Positions 26,614-35,749 of a stretch of 64,000 nucleotides of DNA are shown piece after piece. Made by a program: the position numbers and the translations under genes. Source of the stretch: an uncultured Formosa sp. (GTDB lineage: Bacteria > Bacteroidota > Bacteroidia > Flavobacteriales > Flavobacteriaceae); the NCBI RefSeq assembly GCF_947500765.1, contig NZ_CANMTH010000009.1:92245-156244 (forward strand). The letters run 5' to 3'. The notes below the pieces were generated by a model. That model was given only the letters and a program-made list of their open reading frames with translations. It ran no database searches and was not told where the DNA came from. Each line of letters starts with the position of its first letter. Positions within the stretch are counted from its first letter, which is position 1.

Positions 26614-27234
26614 TTATTTACATGATGCTAACACGTGCTTAGCTCGTGCTTCTCCCCATTTAGGATGAAATGCAGATTCCGGTTTAAAGTTAACAAAAAG
26701 TTCTAATGCATGCGCTATATCCTTACAAAACGGAGCCGTGTCTTGTCCGAAATACTTTGCACTTCCCATACCCCATTCTGCTTTCCCTAAGACCACCATT
26801 GGATTTTCTGGAGCCAATGCATATGCTTTATTATACAATTCTGTAATTTTAGCAGAATATTTCATCCCGTAAGTCATGCCATCGAACGCTACCCAATTGG
26901 TGTAAATTTGAGCTTGTAACACCATGATATCGGCATTATTAGGACTTATACCTTTTGCGGTGTTTAAATACTCCTGTGCCTTGTCTAAATTAGCTTTAAG
27001 CACCGTTGCATCTTTCTCCGTCCAACTCTTTAAGCTGTTTAATTGAGCCACGTAGTAATTAGGTAACCATTGGTCGGGTTCGGCAGATGCAATACGCTCG
27101 AAAAGTTGTTCTGCTTCTGCTTGTTTATTGTCTTGCCATAACGCAAAAGCCTTTTGCATACCGGTTTCAAAATTGGATTGTGCATTAGTTACTGTATTCA
27201 CTAAAAGCACGACTAAAAGAATTAAATGTTTCAT
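26614..27234 (-). CDS. Secreted TPR-like protein
   Basis: 206 residues. A signal peptide ends near residue 18 (VTNAQ). Helical repeat pairs follow (AEQLFERIASAEPDQWLPNY, LDKAQEYLNTAKGISPNNAD), which match tetratricopeptide spacing. It lies between the TonB-dependent receptor and the kinase gene, all on the minus strand, with 14 bp to the kinase, so it probably belongs to the same signalling/transport locus in the periplasm. No catalytic motif was recognised. Confidence 0.7.
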   Translation of the reverse strand: MKHLILLVVLLVNTVTNAQSNFETGMQKAFALWQDNKQAEAEQLFERIASAEPDQWLPNYYVAQLNSLKSWTEKDATVLKANLDKAQEYLNTAKGISPNNADIMVLQAQIYTNWVAFDGMTYGMKYSAKITELYNKAYALAPENPMVVLGKAEWGMGSAKYFGQDTAPFCKDIAHALELFVNFKPESAFHPKWGEARAKHVLASCK

Positions 27235-27362
27235 ATTATTTTGGTTGATTAATTATTATAAAGCAAATATCTATGTAACGTCTTGGTTTCTAAAAAACGA
27301 AATACCGAACTGTAGTTTTTGTATGATGAACCGTAAGATGCCATCATTTCAAAATAAAACTC

Positions 27363-29525
27363 CTATAAATTATCTAATTGATTATCTGTGCCGTTATCGC
27401 TAATCGTCCAAAAGAAGCCTACAAAAAAGAACTGATCGCTAGCTGGTGTTAAGGCTCTTTTATTATAAACGCCATTACTATTTGGGGTACTGGCATATTG
27501 ATAACCATTAACATTCTTAAAATCGAGCACATTATTTACTGATAGATACAGAATTTTTTGCGGACTAATTAAATAAGCCCAATTCAGACTTAAATTGTTA
27601 TATGCTTTGGTTTTATTGTTTAAAAAACCCGTTTCATTTGGATTGGTGTAAGTACGTCCAGAAGCCAAACTGTAACTAAAACCAATCTGACTTTTCCAAT
27701 CGTCTACCCAATATTTTCCTACTACAGAAAAGTTATGTGTATTGGCAAAATTAGGTTGTGCTGCTATTGGATAATTCTGATAATCGCGTTCCGTATCTAA
27801 GTAGGAATAACTCACCCAATAGTCGAAATTTCTAAGTGTTTTATCATCTCTAAAAAACAAATCGAATCCTTTGGCGTAACCAGAGCCATTATTGGTAAAC
27901 ACGCTATTATAACTCGCATATTCGGTATCGTACTTTATTAAATTACGATAGTCTTTAAAGTAAGCTTCTGCACGAAAGAGAAGCCCCTCTCCATTTAACT
28001 GATAGTTTAATAGATAATGACTAGATTCTTCTGAATCAACATCTTGATTAAATTTTAAAATATTATTATTAGGATTCTGATAAAAGGAACCGTAAGCTAA
28101 AGATACCTGACTTCTAGATGCTACCTTATAAGCTAAAGATACACGAGGTGCCACATCGAATGTCTTAAAAAGCGCACTATATTCTCCGCGTAATCCTGCT
28201 TTTAAAGCTAACTTTTTTGTAAAAATCATATCAGCCTCTACAAAGGATGCGGAGATAGAATTATCAAATCCATACGACTCCGAATTTGCATTAAACACCT
28301 TAAACGATTCATCGAAATTGGAGAAAAATTGCTCAGCTCCAAAGTTTAATTTAAACCGATTATTGAAACGATATTTCAAGGCTACTTTGGCGTGCATTGC
28401 ATGTTCTAAATTATCGACTTCATCCGATTCAATATGTATATCTGATTTGTTATTGGTATAACTCCCACCTGCAAATACAGACCAATTGGCATTCAATTTT
28501 CCTTGATACGACGTGTTTACATATAGGTTTTTGTTATTCAGTTTATAATTAACGCCATCTTCATAATCGATATGCTCTTGAGTTAACTCAAAGTCACTAA
28601 GCTCGTAAGCCGTATACAATTTAAACAGCCCTTTATTCATTTTTTTGCGAAACACAGCTTCTCCAGAGAAACTCTGATATGGTTTTTCCCAATCGTTTCT
28701 CCCTGGAAACAACGAGATATACGGCCCTAAATTCATATAAGATGCATTAACACTCAGCGCACTTTTTTCCCACTTTTTGGTATGCCCTAGAGCGCCTCCA
28801 ACCGACATTAATCCTATATCTGTTTTGTTTTGTTCCGGTTCATCAATGGTGTTTAACAATAACACGCTAGACAAGGCCTGACCGTATTCGGCAGAATATC
28901 CACCTGTTGAAAAGGTAATACCATCGAACAAAAACGGCGAATATCGCCCACGTGTTGGCACGTTATTAGCCGTTGGTGTGTAAGGTGTAAAGACGCGAAT
29001 ACCATCAATAAAAATCTGTGTTTCGTTAGCTTCTCCACCTCTTACAAACAATCGTCCATCTTCGGCAACGGTTGTGGTTCCTGGCAACGTTTGCAAAGCA
29101 CCTACAAAATCGCCCATAGCACTAGCGGTAGTTACCACATCTAAAGACGACAAGGCATTGACTTTACTATTGTCGCCCGCAGAAAACGTTCCTGCCGAAA
29201 GCACTACAGCATCTAAAGTATTTACATCTTCACGCAATTTTATTTCAACATCTTGAAAATTGTAAACATCTCCTGCTTTACGGTAGGTTTCGAAGCTTAT
29301 AAACGATACAATAAGAACTTGAGTGCCTGTTTCAGTCGTTTTAAAACTAAATATTCCCGATGCATCGCTTGTTCCGCCATCGTAAGATCCTTCTAAATAC
29401 ACATTAGCACCCGCGATAGGATTCTGTTTAGCATCTATAATGCGACCAGAAATTAATGTTTGCGAAAACCCAACATTTATAGTTAATAAGCAAACTAGAT
29501 TCAAGAGCAGTTGTAATCGTTTCAT
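27363..29525 (-). CDS. TonB-dependent outer-membrane receptor
   Basis: 720 residues. Signal peptide to FSQ (residue 22), then a carboxypeptidase-regulatory-like domain (ISGRIIDAKQNPIAGANVYL), a plug domain (VVLSAGTFSAGD ... DGRLFVRGGEANETQIFIDG), and a long beta-barrel ending in an aromatic strand (FFVGFFWTISD plus a short tail). No SusD partner is nearby, so this is not a SusC-type glycan importer. The substrate cannot be told; neighbouring LytTR genes suggest it is regulated by, or feeds, that system. It is divergent from an ECF sigma gene. Confidence 0.92.
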   Translation of the reverse strand: MKRLQLLLNLVCLLTINVGFSQTLISGRIIDAKQNPIAGANVYLEGSYDGGTSDASGIFSFKTTETGTQVLIVSFISFETYRKAGDVYNFQDVEIKLREDVNTLDAVVLSAGTFSAGDNSKVNALSSLDVVTTASAMGDFVGALQTLPGTTTVAEDGRLFVRGGEANETQIFIDGIRVFTPYTPTANNVPTRGRYSPFLFDGITFSTGGYSAEYGQALSSVLLLNTIDEPEQNKTDIGLMSVGGALGHTKKWEKSALSVNASYMNLGPYISLFPGRNDWEKPYQSFSGEAVFRKKMNKGLFKLYTAYELSDFELTQEHIDYEDGVNYKLNNKNLYVNTSYQGKLNANWSVFAGGSYTNNKSDIHIESDEVDNLEHAMHAKVALKYRFNNRFKLNFGAEQFFSNFDESFKVFNANSESYGFDNSISASFVEADMIFTKKLALKAGLRGEYSALFKTFDVAPRVSLAYKVASRSQVSLAYGSFYQNPNNNILKFNQDVDSEESSHYLLNYQLNGEGLLFRAEAYFKDYRNLIKYDTEYASYNSVFTNNGSGYAKGFDLFFRDDKTLRNFDYWVSYSYLDTERDYQNYPIAAQPNFANTHNFSVVGKYWVDDWKSQIGFSYSLASGRTYTNPNETGFLNNKTKAYNNLSLNWAYLISPQKILYLSVNNVLDFKNVNGYQYASTPNSNGVYNKRALTPASDQFFFVGFFWTISDNGTDNQLDNL

Positions 29526-30089
29526 GTTTTAATTGTTTTAATTAGCACTACAAAAATGAAACAGAATACAAGGTTTTAAAACTAAAGAAAACTCAACTGT
29601 TGTTTTTTAAAGATGAATTGAGATAATCACTTATTTATAGTAAAATCAAATCCTAAAAACACAATCTATTTAACTAATAAATAAAATTAAAATCTAATTT
29701 CAACTCAATAAAGCATATTAATGAATACTGAAAAAAACATTTTTTTAATAACTGAAATGCCTACAGTTCATTTATTTTTTGCATCTTTAAAATATCTTAT
29801 TTCATAAATATAAAAACGCATAAAGAAGCACTATAAGATTTATCTATAACCACAACTTAATAAACTAATTACCAGAAAATTAAAACACCCAACCAAAACA
29901 ACAAATCTAACACTAAAACAAGTTATACATTAAGGTTTGCAAATTTAATATTGAGTAGTTTTCTTTTCAATTTGCATATAATTTAGACATTAAAGAAGAT
30001 GGATAAACAAGCTTTCTTTAAGCAGAAAACAAAATCGATTGTAACAATTTCTACATAAAAGACACTAATATCTTAACTAACCTTTTTCC
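29526..30089. other. AT-rich intergenic region between TonB receptor and ECF sigma gene
   Basis: 564 bp between divergent genes. It should hold promoters for both, but no complete TTTG / TAnnTTTG pair could be placed with confidence. No RNA gene, repeat or additional reading frame was recognised. Confidence 0.5.
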
Positions 30090-30584
30090 TTGAATAAAGA
30101 ACAAGAACATAGCTTTATAGCATTGCTTGAAAGGCATCAAAATATAGTCCATAAAGTGTGTCGTCTGTACACTAACGACTATGATGCGCACAACGATTTA
30201 TTTCAAGAAATCACCATTCAACTATGGAAAGCATATCCTAAGTTTCGTGGCGATGCAAAGTTTAGTACTTGGATGTATCGTATAGGATTAAACACTGCTA
30301 TAACACTATACAGAAAGTCGAAACGAAGAGTAACAACACAAGATTTCGATGCTGTACAGTTTAGAATAAAAGCAGAAGATTATGACGACACAGAAGAGCA
30401 GCAATTGAAATTACTTTACAGTGCCGTAAAACAACTAAACGACATTGAAAAAGCACTTGTCTTCTTGTATTTAGAAGATAAGAATTACAGAGAAATTAGT
30501 GAAACAATGGGAATTAGCGAAGTGAACGCTAGAGTGAAGATGAATCGCGTGAAAACAAAACTGAGAACCATTTTAAATCCGTAA
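30090..30584 (+). CDS. ECF-type RNA polymerase sigma factor
   Basis: 164 residues starting at TTG. Region 2 is seen around YDAHNDLFQEITIQLWKAYP, with FSTWMYRIGLNTAI after it; region 4 has YREISETMGISEVNARVKMNR. It is 4 bp before a gene for a membrane protein whose N-terminus is cytoplasmic, so that protein is the likely anti-sigma factor. It differs from the RskA-linked sigma factor at 17983 in length and partner. Confidence 0.88.
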   Translation: MNKEQEHSFIALLERHQNIVHKVCRLYTNDYDAHNDLFQEITIQLWKAYPKFRGDAKFSTWMYRIGLNTAITLYRKSKRRVTTQDFDAVQFRIKAEDYDDTEEQQLKLLYSAVKQLNDIEKALVFLYLEDKNYREISETMGISEVNARVKMNRVKTKLRTILNP

Positions 30585-30588
30585 ATCT

Positions 30589-31233
30589 ATGGATGAATTA
30601 GATATTTTAAAAAAAGACTGGAATAAGGAAGAGAATCAGAATTTTCCTAAGTTGTCTTATAATGACATATATAAAATGCTTTTAAAGAAATCCTCGTCTA
30701 CCGTGAAATGGATTTTTATAATAAGCATATTAGAGTTCTTATTTTGGACTATTATCTCCTTTGGCATAAAGGATAACGAAAGCATGAAACGCCTTAAAGG
30801 AACCGACTCTGAAACGGTATTAAACGTGTTAACTGTGCTAGGCTACATTGTGCTTTGCTACTTTTTCTATTTGTTTTATAAAAACTATAAGAAAATTTCG
30901 ACAACAGATAATGCCAAAAAGTTAATGGAAAATATTTTAAACACAAGACGTACCGTTAAACAGTATGTAGGATTTAATTTAGTCTTTGTTGTAGTATCTA
31001 CTGTAGTGGTTGTATTAATAGAATTTAATCAAGATACTCACCTAGAAGCTCGTGTACACGAAGCGGCAGCTAGCGGACATATCTTTATGTTTTATTCTAA
31101 AATAATATTAATTACGGCTGGTATTTTAACTATTACCATAACTATTCTATTAGGCTTCTACGCCCTTATTTATGGCATACTTCTAAAACGTTTAAATAAA
31201 AACTATAAGGAATTAAAGCGAATGGATTTATAA
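30589..31233 (+). CDS. Membrane protein, probable partner of the ECF sigma factor
   Basis: 214 residues. The soluble N-terminus (~45 residues, MDELDILKKDWNKEE ...) precedes four membrane helices (about 45-65, 82-103, 125-146, 165-195). No recognised anti-sigma domain (zinc or RskA type) is present. The 4 bp spacing to the sigma gene and the soluble N-terminal segment suggest a membrane anti-sigma factor; homologues in flavobacteria are generally left without function. It ends directly against the convergent acyltransferase gene with no intervening base. Confidence 0.6.
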   Translation: MDELDILKKDWNKEENQNFPKLSYNDIYKMLLKKSSSTVKWIFIISILEFLFWTIISFGIKDNESMKRLKGTDSETVLNVLTVLGYIVLCYFFYLFYKNYKKISTTDNAKKLMENILNTRRTVKQYVGFNLVFVVVSTVVVVLIEFNQDTHLEARVHEAAASGHIFMFYSKIILITAGILTITITILLGFYALIYGILLKRLNKNYKELKRMDL

Positions 31234-32031
31234 TTAAAATCCTCTTTTCGTGTTTAAATCTTCTATATCTTGAATTTGTTGTTTAGTAAGCACTTTTAAG
31301 AACGACGGGTGTTGCTCTATAGAGTATTCAATCTTTTCAACAATATCATCAATAGTATCATTCTTATAATCGATCTGTAAAGGTGCTTTAATCTCCATAG
31401 ATTGAAGAATATTCTTTTTCTTAACACGTAACCCTTTTTTATCGAAAGACCGTCTAAAACCATCTATAACAACAGGAATAACAATAGGTTCGTAACGTTT
31501 TATAATGTGAGCTGTACCTTTTCTAATAGGTTTAAATGGTGTTGTTGTACCTTGAGGGAAAGTAATTACCCAGCCATCTTTAAGCGCTTTAGCAATACTA
31601 GAAATATCACTCATTTTAACTTGTCTATTTACATCTTTTCCTTCCGATCTCCATGTACGCTCAATACTAATAGAACCTGCATAAGCAAATATTTTAGGTA
31701 ACAAACCAGCTTTCATAGTCTCTTTTGCTGCGACATAATACAAATTAAGTTTTGGATGCCAAATGTAACCAATGTTCTTTATAGAATCTTCTCTCCCACT
31801 CAAACTGGCATTAAACACGTGAAACATTGCGACAACATCTGCAAAATAAGTTTGGTGATTAGATATAAACAGTACATTCTGATCTGGCAAATCTTTAAGG
31901 ATTTCTGAGCCTTCAATTTGAAGTTCATTAAACCCTCTAAAACGTCTATGCGTTAGAATTCCTAAAAATCTAATAATCCATTTTTTGAATAAAAGTATAT
32001 GTCCGAAAGGATTTCGTTTCAACAATCCCAT
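31234..32031 (-). CDS. 1-acyl-glycerol-3-phosphate acyltransferase family protein (PlsC-like)
   Basis: 265 residues. The acyltransferase motif I is NHQTYFAD (His-x4-Asp). Motif III is seen as FPQGTTTPFKPIRKGTA, with the glycerol-phosphate-binding Glu-Gly changed to Gln-Gly, followed by a motif IV-like segment PIVIPVVIDGFR. The family transfers acyl chains in phospholipid or related lipid synthesis at the inner membrane. The E-to-Q change is seen in some PlsC relatives and leaves the acceptor uncertain. It is convergent with the preceding gene, stop codons abutting. Confidence 0.82.
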   Translation of the reverse strand: MGLLKRNPFGHILLFKKWIIRFLGILTHRRFRGFNELQIEGSEILKDLPDQNVLFISNHQTYFADVVAMFHVFNASLSGREDSIKNIGYIWHPKLNLYYVAAKETMKAGLLPKIFAYAGSISIERTWRSEGKDVNRQVKMSDISSIAKALKDGWVITFPQGTTTPFKPIRKGTAHIIKRYEPIVIPVVIDGFRRSFDKKGLRVKKKNILQSMEIKAPLQIDYKNDTIDDIVEKIEYSIEQHPSFLKVLTKQQIQDIEDLNTKRGF

Positions 32032-32072
32032 GATTTTTGCAGTTTTTTATAATTCACAAATGTAGGGAAAAC

Positions 32073-32720
32073 TCAAAGATATTGCACCTCTTTTAAAATG
32101 TCTTTTACTTCACTCAACATCATAGCAGTTGCTCCCCAGACGATATATCCTTGTAAAACAAAAGCAGGAACATCTACATTTGTAGCGTAAGATGTTGTTA
32201 CTCTTTTAGTCACCACATTTTTATCGCTTAAAAACTCTACCAACGGAACTTCTATTATAGCGTCGACTTCGGCATCTTGCTTTAAAAAATTTGGTGTTTT
32301 TTCGACTATTCCTATAAACGGTTGCACAATAAAATGACTAGGCGGAATGTATATATTTGTAATTTTTCGCCAAACATCTATATTATTTTCTGGCACACCA
32401 ACTTCTTCAAATGTCTCTCGAATAGCTGCTGTTTTAAGAGAATAGTCTTCTGGCTCGACCTTTCCTCCAGGAAATCCGATTTGAGCAGAATGCACACCTT
32501 TATATGTGTTTCGTAAAATTAAAACCAACATGGTTTCATGTACTTTATTAGGATAAAACAGAGCCATAACTGCTGCTTTTCTAGCTGTTTTCATCTTAAT
32601 ATTATTGTCGTCTATCAATCCTTCTCTAAAAGGCGGAGACATTTTAAATTGAGATGCTTCGGCTGGAAGCGGTATATTTTCTATTTTTGATCTTAACTTT
32701 ATAAAATCATCAAAATTCAT
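32073..32720 (-). CDS. Nudix hydrolase (CoA pyrophosphatase-like)
   Basis: 215 residues. The Nudix box is complete: Gly-Gly-Lys-Val-Glu, then REtFEEVGV (GX5EX7REUXEEXGU form). The region before it (LVLILRNTYKGVHSAQIGFPGG) matches the NuCoA signature, so it probably cleaves CoA or similar dinucleotides. The start is supported by the usual N-terminus of flavobacterial homologues (MNFDDFIKLRSKI). Its ATG lies only 2 bp from the ATG of the divergent cyclophilin gene, so each promoter must sit inside the other gene. Confidence 0.88.
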   Translation of the reverse strand: MNFDDFIKLRSKIENIPLPAEASQFKMSPPFREGLIDDNNIKMKTARKAAVMALFYPNKVHETMLVLILRNTYKGVHSAQIGFPGGKVEPEDYSLKTAAIRETFEEVGVPENNIDVWRKITNIYIPPSHFIVQPFIGIVEKTPNFLKQDAEVDAIIEVPLVEFLSDKNVVTKRVTTSYATNVDVPAFVLQGYIVWGATAMMLSEVKDILKEVQYL

Positions 32721-32722
32721 TT

Positions 32723-33436
32723 ATGAAATTCTTAGTCTACTGTTGTATATTCTTTCTACTATTTAATTGTGAAGATACGAAATCTAAAAAAAATAATGTA
32801 ACAAAACCTGCAATAGAAACATTTGCAAAAAAGACTTCAGAAAAAGACACTATTAAGAAAATTATTGAAGATAAACGTGAGTTTCCCGTACTTACAGACG
32901 ACAATGCTATGGAGTTTTTCCTTGAGTACGAAAAAATACATAAAGAGAATAAAGTTAGGATTACTACAGAATATGGCACTATAGATATATTACTTTTTAA
33001 TGAAACAAAATTCCATCGTGCCAACTTTATCTACTTAACTAAACAAGGTTATTTCAATAATACACAGTTTTATAGAGTTGTAAAAAACTTTATTATTCAA
33101 GGAGGTAGTAGCGATGATCCTGATATTGGAAAACGCCGTGTAAATATTGGAAAATACCTTTTACCTACAGATGCAAAACGTGGGTTTAAGCACGACAGAG
33201 GTGTTATTTCTATGCCAAGCAGTGATATTGAAAACCCATATAAGCTAGCTTCTCCCTACGAGTTCTTTATTGTACAAGCCGCTGGAGGGGCTCACCATTT
33301 AGATGGAAGTTATACTATTTTTGGAAAAGTAATACGTGGTATGGATGTGGTTGATAAAATATCGAACGTAGAAACCGATAATGCCGAATGGCCATTACAC
33401 AATGTTTATATTCAAAAAGTTGAGATTATAAATTAA
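32723..33436 (+). CDS. Cyclophilin-type peptidyl-prolyl isomerase lipoprotein
   Basis: 237 residues. Lipoprotein signal ends at LLFNC (Cys16). A Lys/Thr-rich linker precedes a cyclophilin domain: TTEYGTIDILLFNE, then FHRANFIYLTKQGYFNNTQFYRVVKNFIIQ (shown here as FYRVVKNFIIQGG), then HHLDGSYTIFGKVI. It should assist proline isomerisation during folding of exported proteins in the periplasm. The signal peptide fixes the start codon. The 3' end overlaps the convergent TRIC-like gene by 11 bp. Confidence 0.92.
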   Translation: MKFLVYCCIFFLLFNCEDTKSKKNNVTKPAIETFAKKTSEKDTIKKIIEDKREFPVLTDDNAMEFFLEYEKIHKENKVRITTEYGTIDILLFNETKFHRANFIYLTKQGYFNNTQFYRVVKNFIIQGGSSDDPDIGKRRVNIGKYLLPTDAKRGFKHDRGVISMPSSDIENPYKLASPYEFFIVQAAGGAHHLDGSYTIFGKVIRGMDVVDKISNVETDNAEWPLHNVYIQKVEIIN

Positions 33437-34088
33437 CCTCATCAACCTCATCTTTATAAACATTAGGTAAGCTAATTTTAAAACGCACAGCCAATAATCT
33501 TATCGCAATTATAATAACACCAGAAATTAAATAAATTAGATTACTTTCTAAATGTAATTTACGTAACAAGAAAAAAGAAATACCACCTAAAATACAAGCT
33601 GTAGCATAAATTTCTTTTCTAAAAATTACAGGAATCTGATTACATAAAATATCCCGTAAAACACCTCCAAAACAAGCCGTCATAGTTCCTAAAGAGATAC
33701 AGATAATAGGGTGCAAATGTAAATTAATACCTTTTTGTATCCCAACAAGTGTATACAAGCCAATCCCAATGGTATCGAACAAAAACATTGGTGTTTTTAA
33801 ATAGTCTATCTTTCTTTTTATAATAACAGCTAAAATTGTAGTCGCTACAATAACGTACACATAAGTCATATTCTTCATCCAAGACACAGGTGTATTTCCT
33901 ATAAGAATATCCCTAAGCATCCCTCCTCCTGTTGCTGTTACAAAAGCAATAATTATAATCCCGAACGCATCCATACGTTTGTTTAACGCGACTAAAACGC
34001 CAGAAATAGCAAACGAAATGGTTCCTAAAATATCTATAATATAAAACATATTGTACGGTTTAATAACTGTATTTATAATCTGAAGCAT
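33426..34088 (-). CDS. TRIC-like (YicG/UPF0126 family) membrane channel
   Basis: 220 residues with about seven membrane helices in two pseudo-repeats, each with the family's Gly-rich kinks: ATGGGMLRDILIG and TACFGGVLRDILCN. Bacterial members are homotrimeric and structurally related to TRIC cation channels; physiological role is not fixed. The internal Met at 34049 (MFYIIDILG) matches usual family N-termini and may be the real start rather than the one at 34088. It overlaps the convergent cyclophilin gene by 11 bp. Confidence 0.88.
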   Translation of the reverse strand: MLQIINTVIKPYNMFYIIDILGTISFAISGVLVALNKRMDAFGIIIIAFVTATGGGMLRDILIGNTPVSWMKNMTYVYVIVATTILAVIIKRKIDYLKTPMFLFDTIGIGLYTLVGIQKGINLHLHPIICISLGTMTACFGGVLRDILCNQIPVIFRKEIYATACILGGISFFLLRKLHLESNLIYLISGVIIIAIRLLAVRFKISLPNVYKDEVDEVNL

Positions 34089-34090
34089 AA

Positions 34091-34124
34091 AAAAACCCTT
34101 TAAATAAATATTTAAAGGGTTTTA
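34091..34124 (-). terminator. Terminator of dps
   Basis: Perfect 15-bp stem (AAAACCCTTTAAATA / TATTTAAAGGGTTTT) with a 2-base loop, lying 20 bp after the dps stop and just before the TRIC-like gene. Confidence 0.8.
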
Positions 34125-34144
34125 AATTATTTATTACGAATAAA

Positions 34145-34627
34145 TTAAACTGTAGTTTGTCCTAACCACGCTTTCATCATCCAAATTGTTTTTTCTTGTT
34201 CTGTAATAAAATCGCTCATCATTGAGTTTGTTCCTTCATCTCCAGCTTTATCAGATTTATCTAAAATATCTCTTTCAATTTTTAAAAGTATAGATAAAGA
34301 ATCAACTATAAGTTGAACTGCTTTTACATCGTCTGACACGTTTTTACCAACTGGTACTTTTGCATGATTTGTATAGTCACTAAACGTATGTAAAGGTGTT
34401 TCTCCTAACGTTAATACACGTTCTGCAATTTCATCAACCTTAAGGTTTGCATCTGTATATAACTCTTCGAACTTAACATGTAATTCGAAGAACTGCTTTC
34501 CTTTTATATTCCAGTGAATTCCTCGTAAATTTTGATAATATGTTTGAAAATTTGCTAATAAACTATTTAAATCTGTTGCTAAATCTTTAGTTTTCTTAGA
34601 GTCTAATCCTAATATATTAAGTTCCAT
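34145..34627 (-). CDS. dps: Dps family ferritin-like DNA-protection protein
   Basis: 160 residues forming the four-helix ferritin-like fold. The ferroxidase ligands typical of Dps are visible: His in RGIHWNIKG, then the Asp/Glu pattern in LHVKFEELYTDANLKVDEIAERV. Dps dodecamers oxidise and store iron with hydrogen peroxide and protect DNA. The gene is divergent from oxyR, the usual peroxide regulator, with 102 bp between them; a -7 element is visible at 34651-34658. Confidence 0.95.
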   Translation of the reverse strand: MELNILGLDSKKTKDLATDLNSLLANFQTYYQNLRGIHWNIKGKQFFELHVKFEELYTDANLKVDEIAERVLTLGETPLHTFSDYTNHAKVPVGKNVSDDVKAVQLIVDSLSILLKIERDILDKSDKAGDEGTNSMMSDFITEQEKTIWMMKAWLGQTTV

Positions 34628-34650
34628 AATTTATGTTTTTTATATTTAAA

Positions 34651-34658
34651 CAAATTTA
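34651..34658 (-). promoter_or_regulatory. -7 element of dps
   Basis: CAAATTTA on the plus strand equals TAAATTTG on the minus strand, matching TAnnTTTG, 24-31 bp before the dps start codon. No TTTG is found at -33, as expected if OxyR activates from the same interval. Confidence 0.5.
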
Positions 34659-34729
34659 CTCTATAATTAATAGATTTAATAATTAATCTTATTGAATGAT
34701 TTTATAGTTTTATAGTCTAAATTTATACC

Positions 34730-35680
34730 ATGACGATAACACAACTATATTACGTTTTGGCTGTTGCCGAAAACCAGAATTTTACTAAAGCAGCAGAGAA
34801 ATGTTTTGTTACACAACCTACGTTAAGTATGCAAATACAAAAATTAGAAGATGAATTAGATATTCTGATTTTTGATCGTGGTAAAAAACCAATCGAATTG
34901 ACTGAGATTGGTAGAAAAATTGTACATCAAGCAAAAAATATTGTAAACGAATCTTATAGAATTCAAGATATTGTAGACCAACAAAAAGGGTTTATTGGAG
35001 GCGAATTTAGATTGGGTATTATACCAACGGTTATGCCTACGCTTTTACCAATGTTTTTAAATACATTTATAAAAAAACATCCAAAGGTTAAACTTATAAT
35101 TGAAGAGATTACTACTGAAGAAATTATAGCACGATTAAACGAAGGACATTTAGATGCAGCTATTGCAGTAACACCTTTAGAATCTGAACTTATAAAAGAA
35201 CGTGTTTTATATTACGAACCATTTATTGGTTACGTTCCTGAAAACCATAGATTATATAAATCTGAAAATATTATTCCTGAAGATTTAGATGTAGACGATA
35301 TGCTTTTATTAGAAGATGGCCATTGTTTTAGAGAAGGTGTATTAAATATATGTAAATCTTTTAAAGCCAACAATGATACTAATTTTCAGCTTGAAAGTGG
35401 TAGTATTGAAACGCTAATAAAACTCTCTAACGAAGGACTTGGCATGACATTATTACCATATTTACATACTTTAGATTTAAACCCAAACGCACAACACCAC
35501 TTAAAACATTTTAAAGAACCATCTCCTGCTAGAGAAGTGAGTTTAATTTACCATAAAAGTGAATTAAAAATGCAAATTATTGAAGCATTACAATCTGTAA
35601 TTTCCGGAATTGTTAGAGGTGCTATAGCATTTCAAAATGTAAAAATTGTGAGTCCTTTGCCTAAAAAGAAAGCTGTATAA
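34730..35680 (+). CDS. oxyR: OxyR hydrogen-peroxide-sensing LysR regulator
   Basis: 316 residues. N-terminal LysR winged helix (QLYYVLAVAENQNFTKAAEKCFVTQPTLSMQI, in two parts: NFTKAAEKCFVTQ and TLSMQIQKLE). The effector domain has Cys199 and Cys208 in GHCFREGVLNIC, the same spacing and positions as the redox pair of E. coli OxyR (GHCLRDQAMGFC). Peroxide should form the disulfide and switch the protein to an activator. It is divergent from dps, a classical target. A strong terminator follows. Confidence 0.94.
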   Translation: MTITQLYYVLAVAENQNFTKAAEKCFVTQPTLSMQIQKLEDELDILIFDRGKKPIELTEIGRKIVHQAKNIVNESYRIQDIVDQQKGFIGGEFRLGIIPTVMPTLLPMFLNTFIKKHPKVKLIIEEITTEEIIARLNEGHLDAAIAVTPLESELIKERVLYYEPFIGYVPENHRLYKSENIIPEDLDVDDMLLLEDGHCFREGVLNICKSFKANNDTNFQLESGSIETLIKLSNEGLGMTLLPYLHTLDLNPNAQHHLKHFKEPSPAREVSLIYHKSELKMQIIEALQSVISGIVRGAIAFQNVKIVSPLPKKKAV

Positions 35681-35716
35681 TTATTACTAATTATAAGCCT
35701 ATAATATATTAAGCAC

Positions 35717-35749
35717 AAAAAAAGCAACTATTTCTAGTTGCTTTTTTTT
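35717..35749. terminator. Bidirectional terminator between oxyR and the 65-residue gene
   Basis: Stem GCAACTA / TAGTTGC with a 4-base loop, flanked by seven A on the left and eight T on the right. Confidence 0.88.

Noticed and set aside
27128..27403. 91-codon plus-strand reading frame
   Set aside because: It overlaps two minus-strand genes and has no coding-like character.
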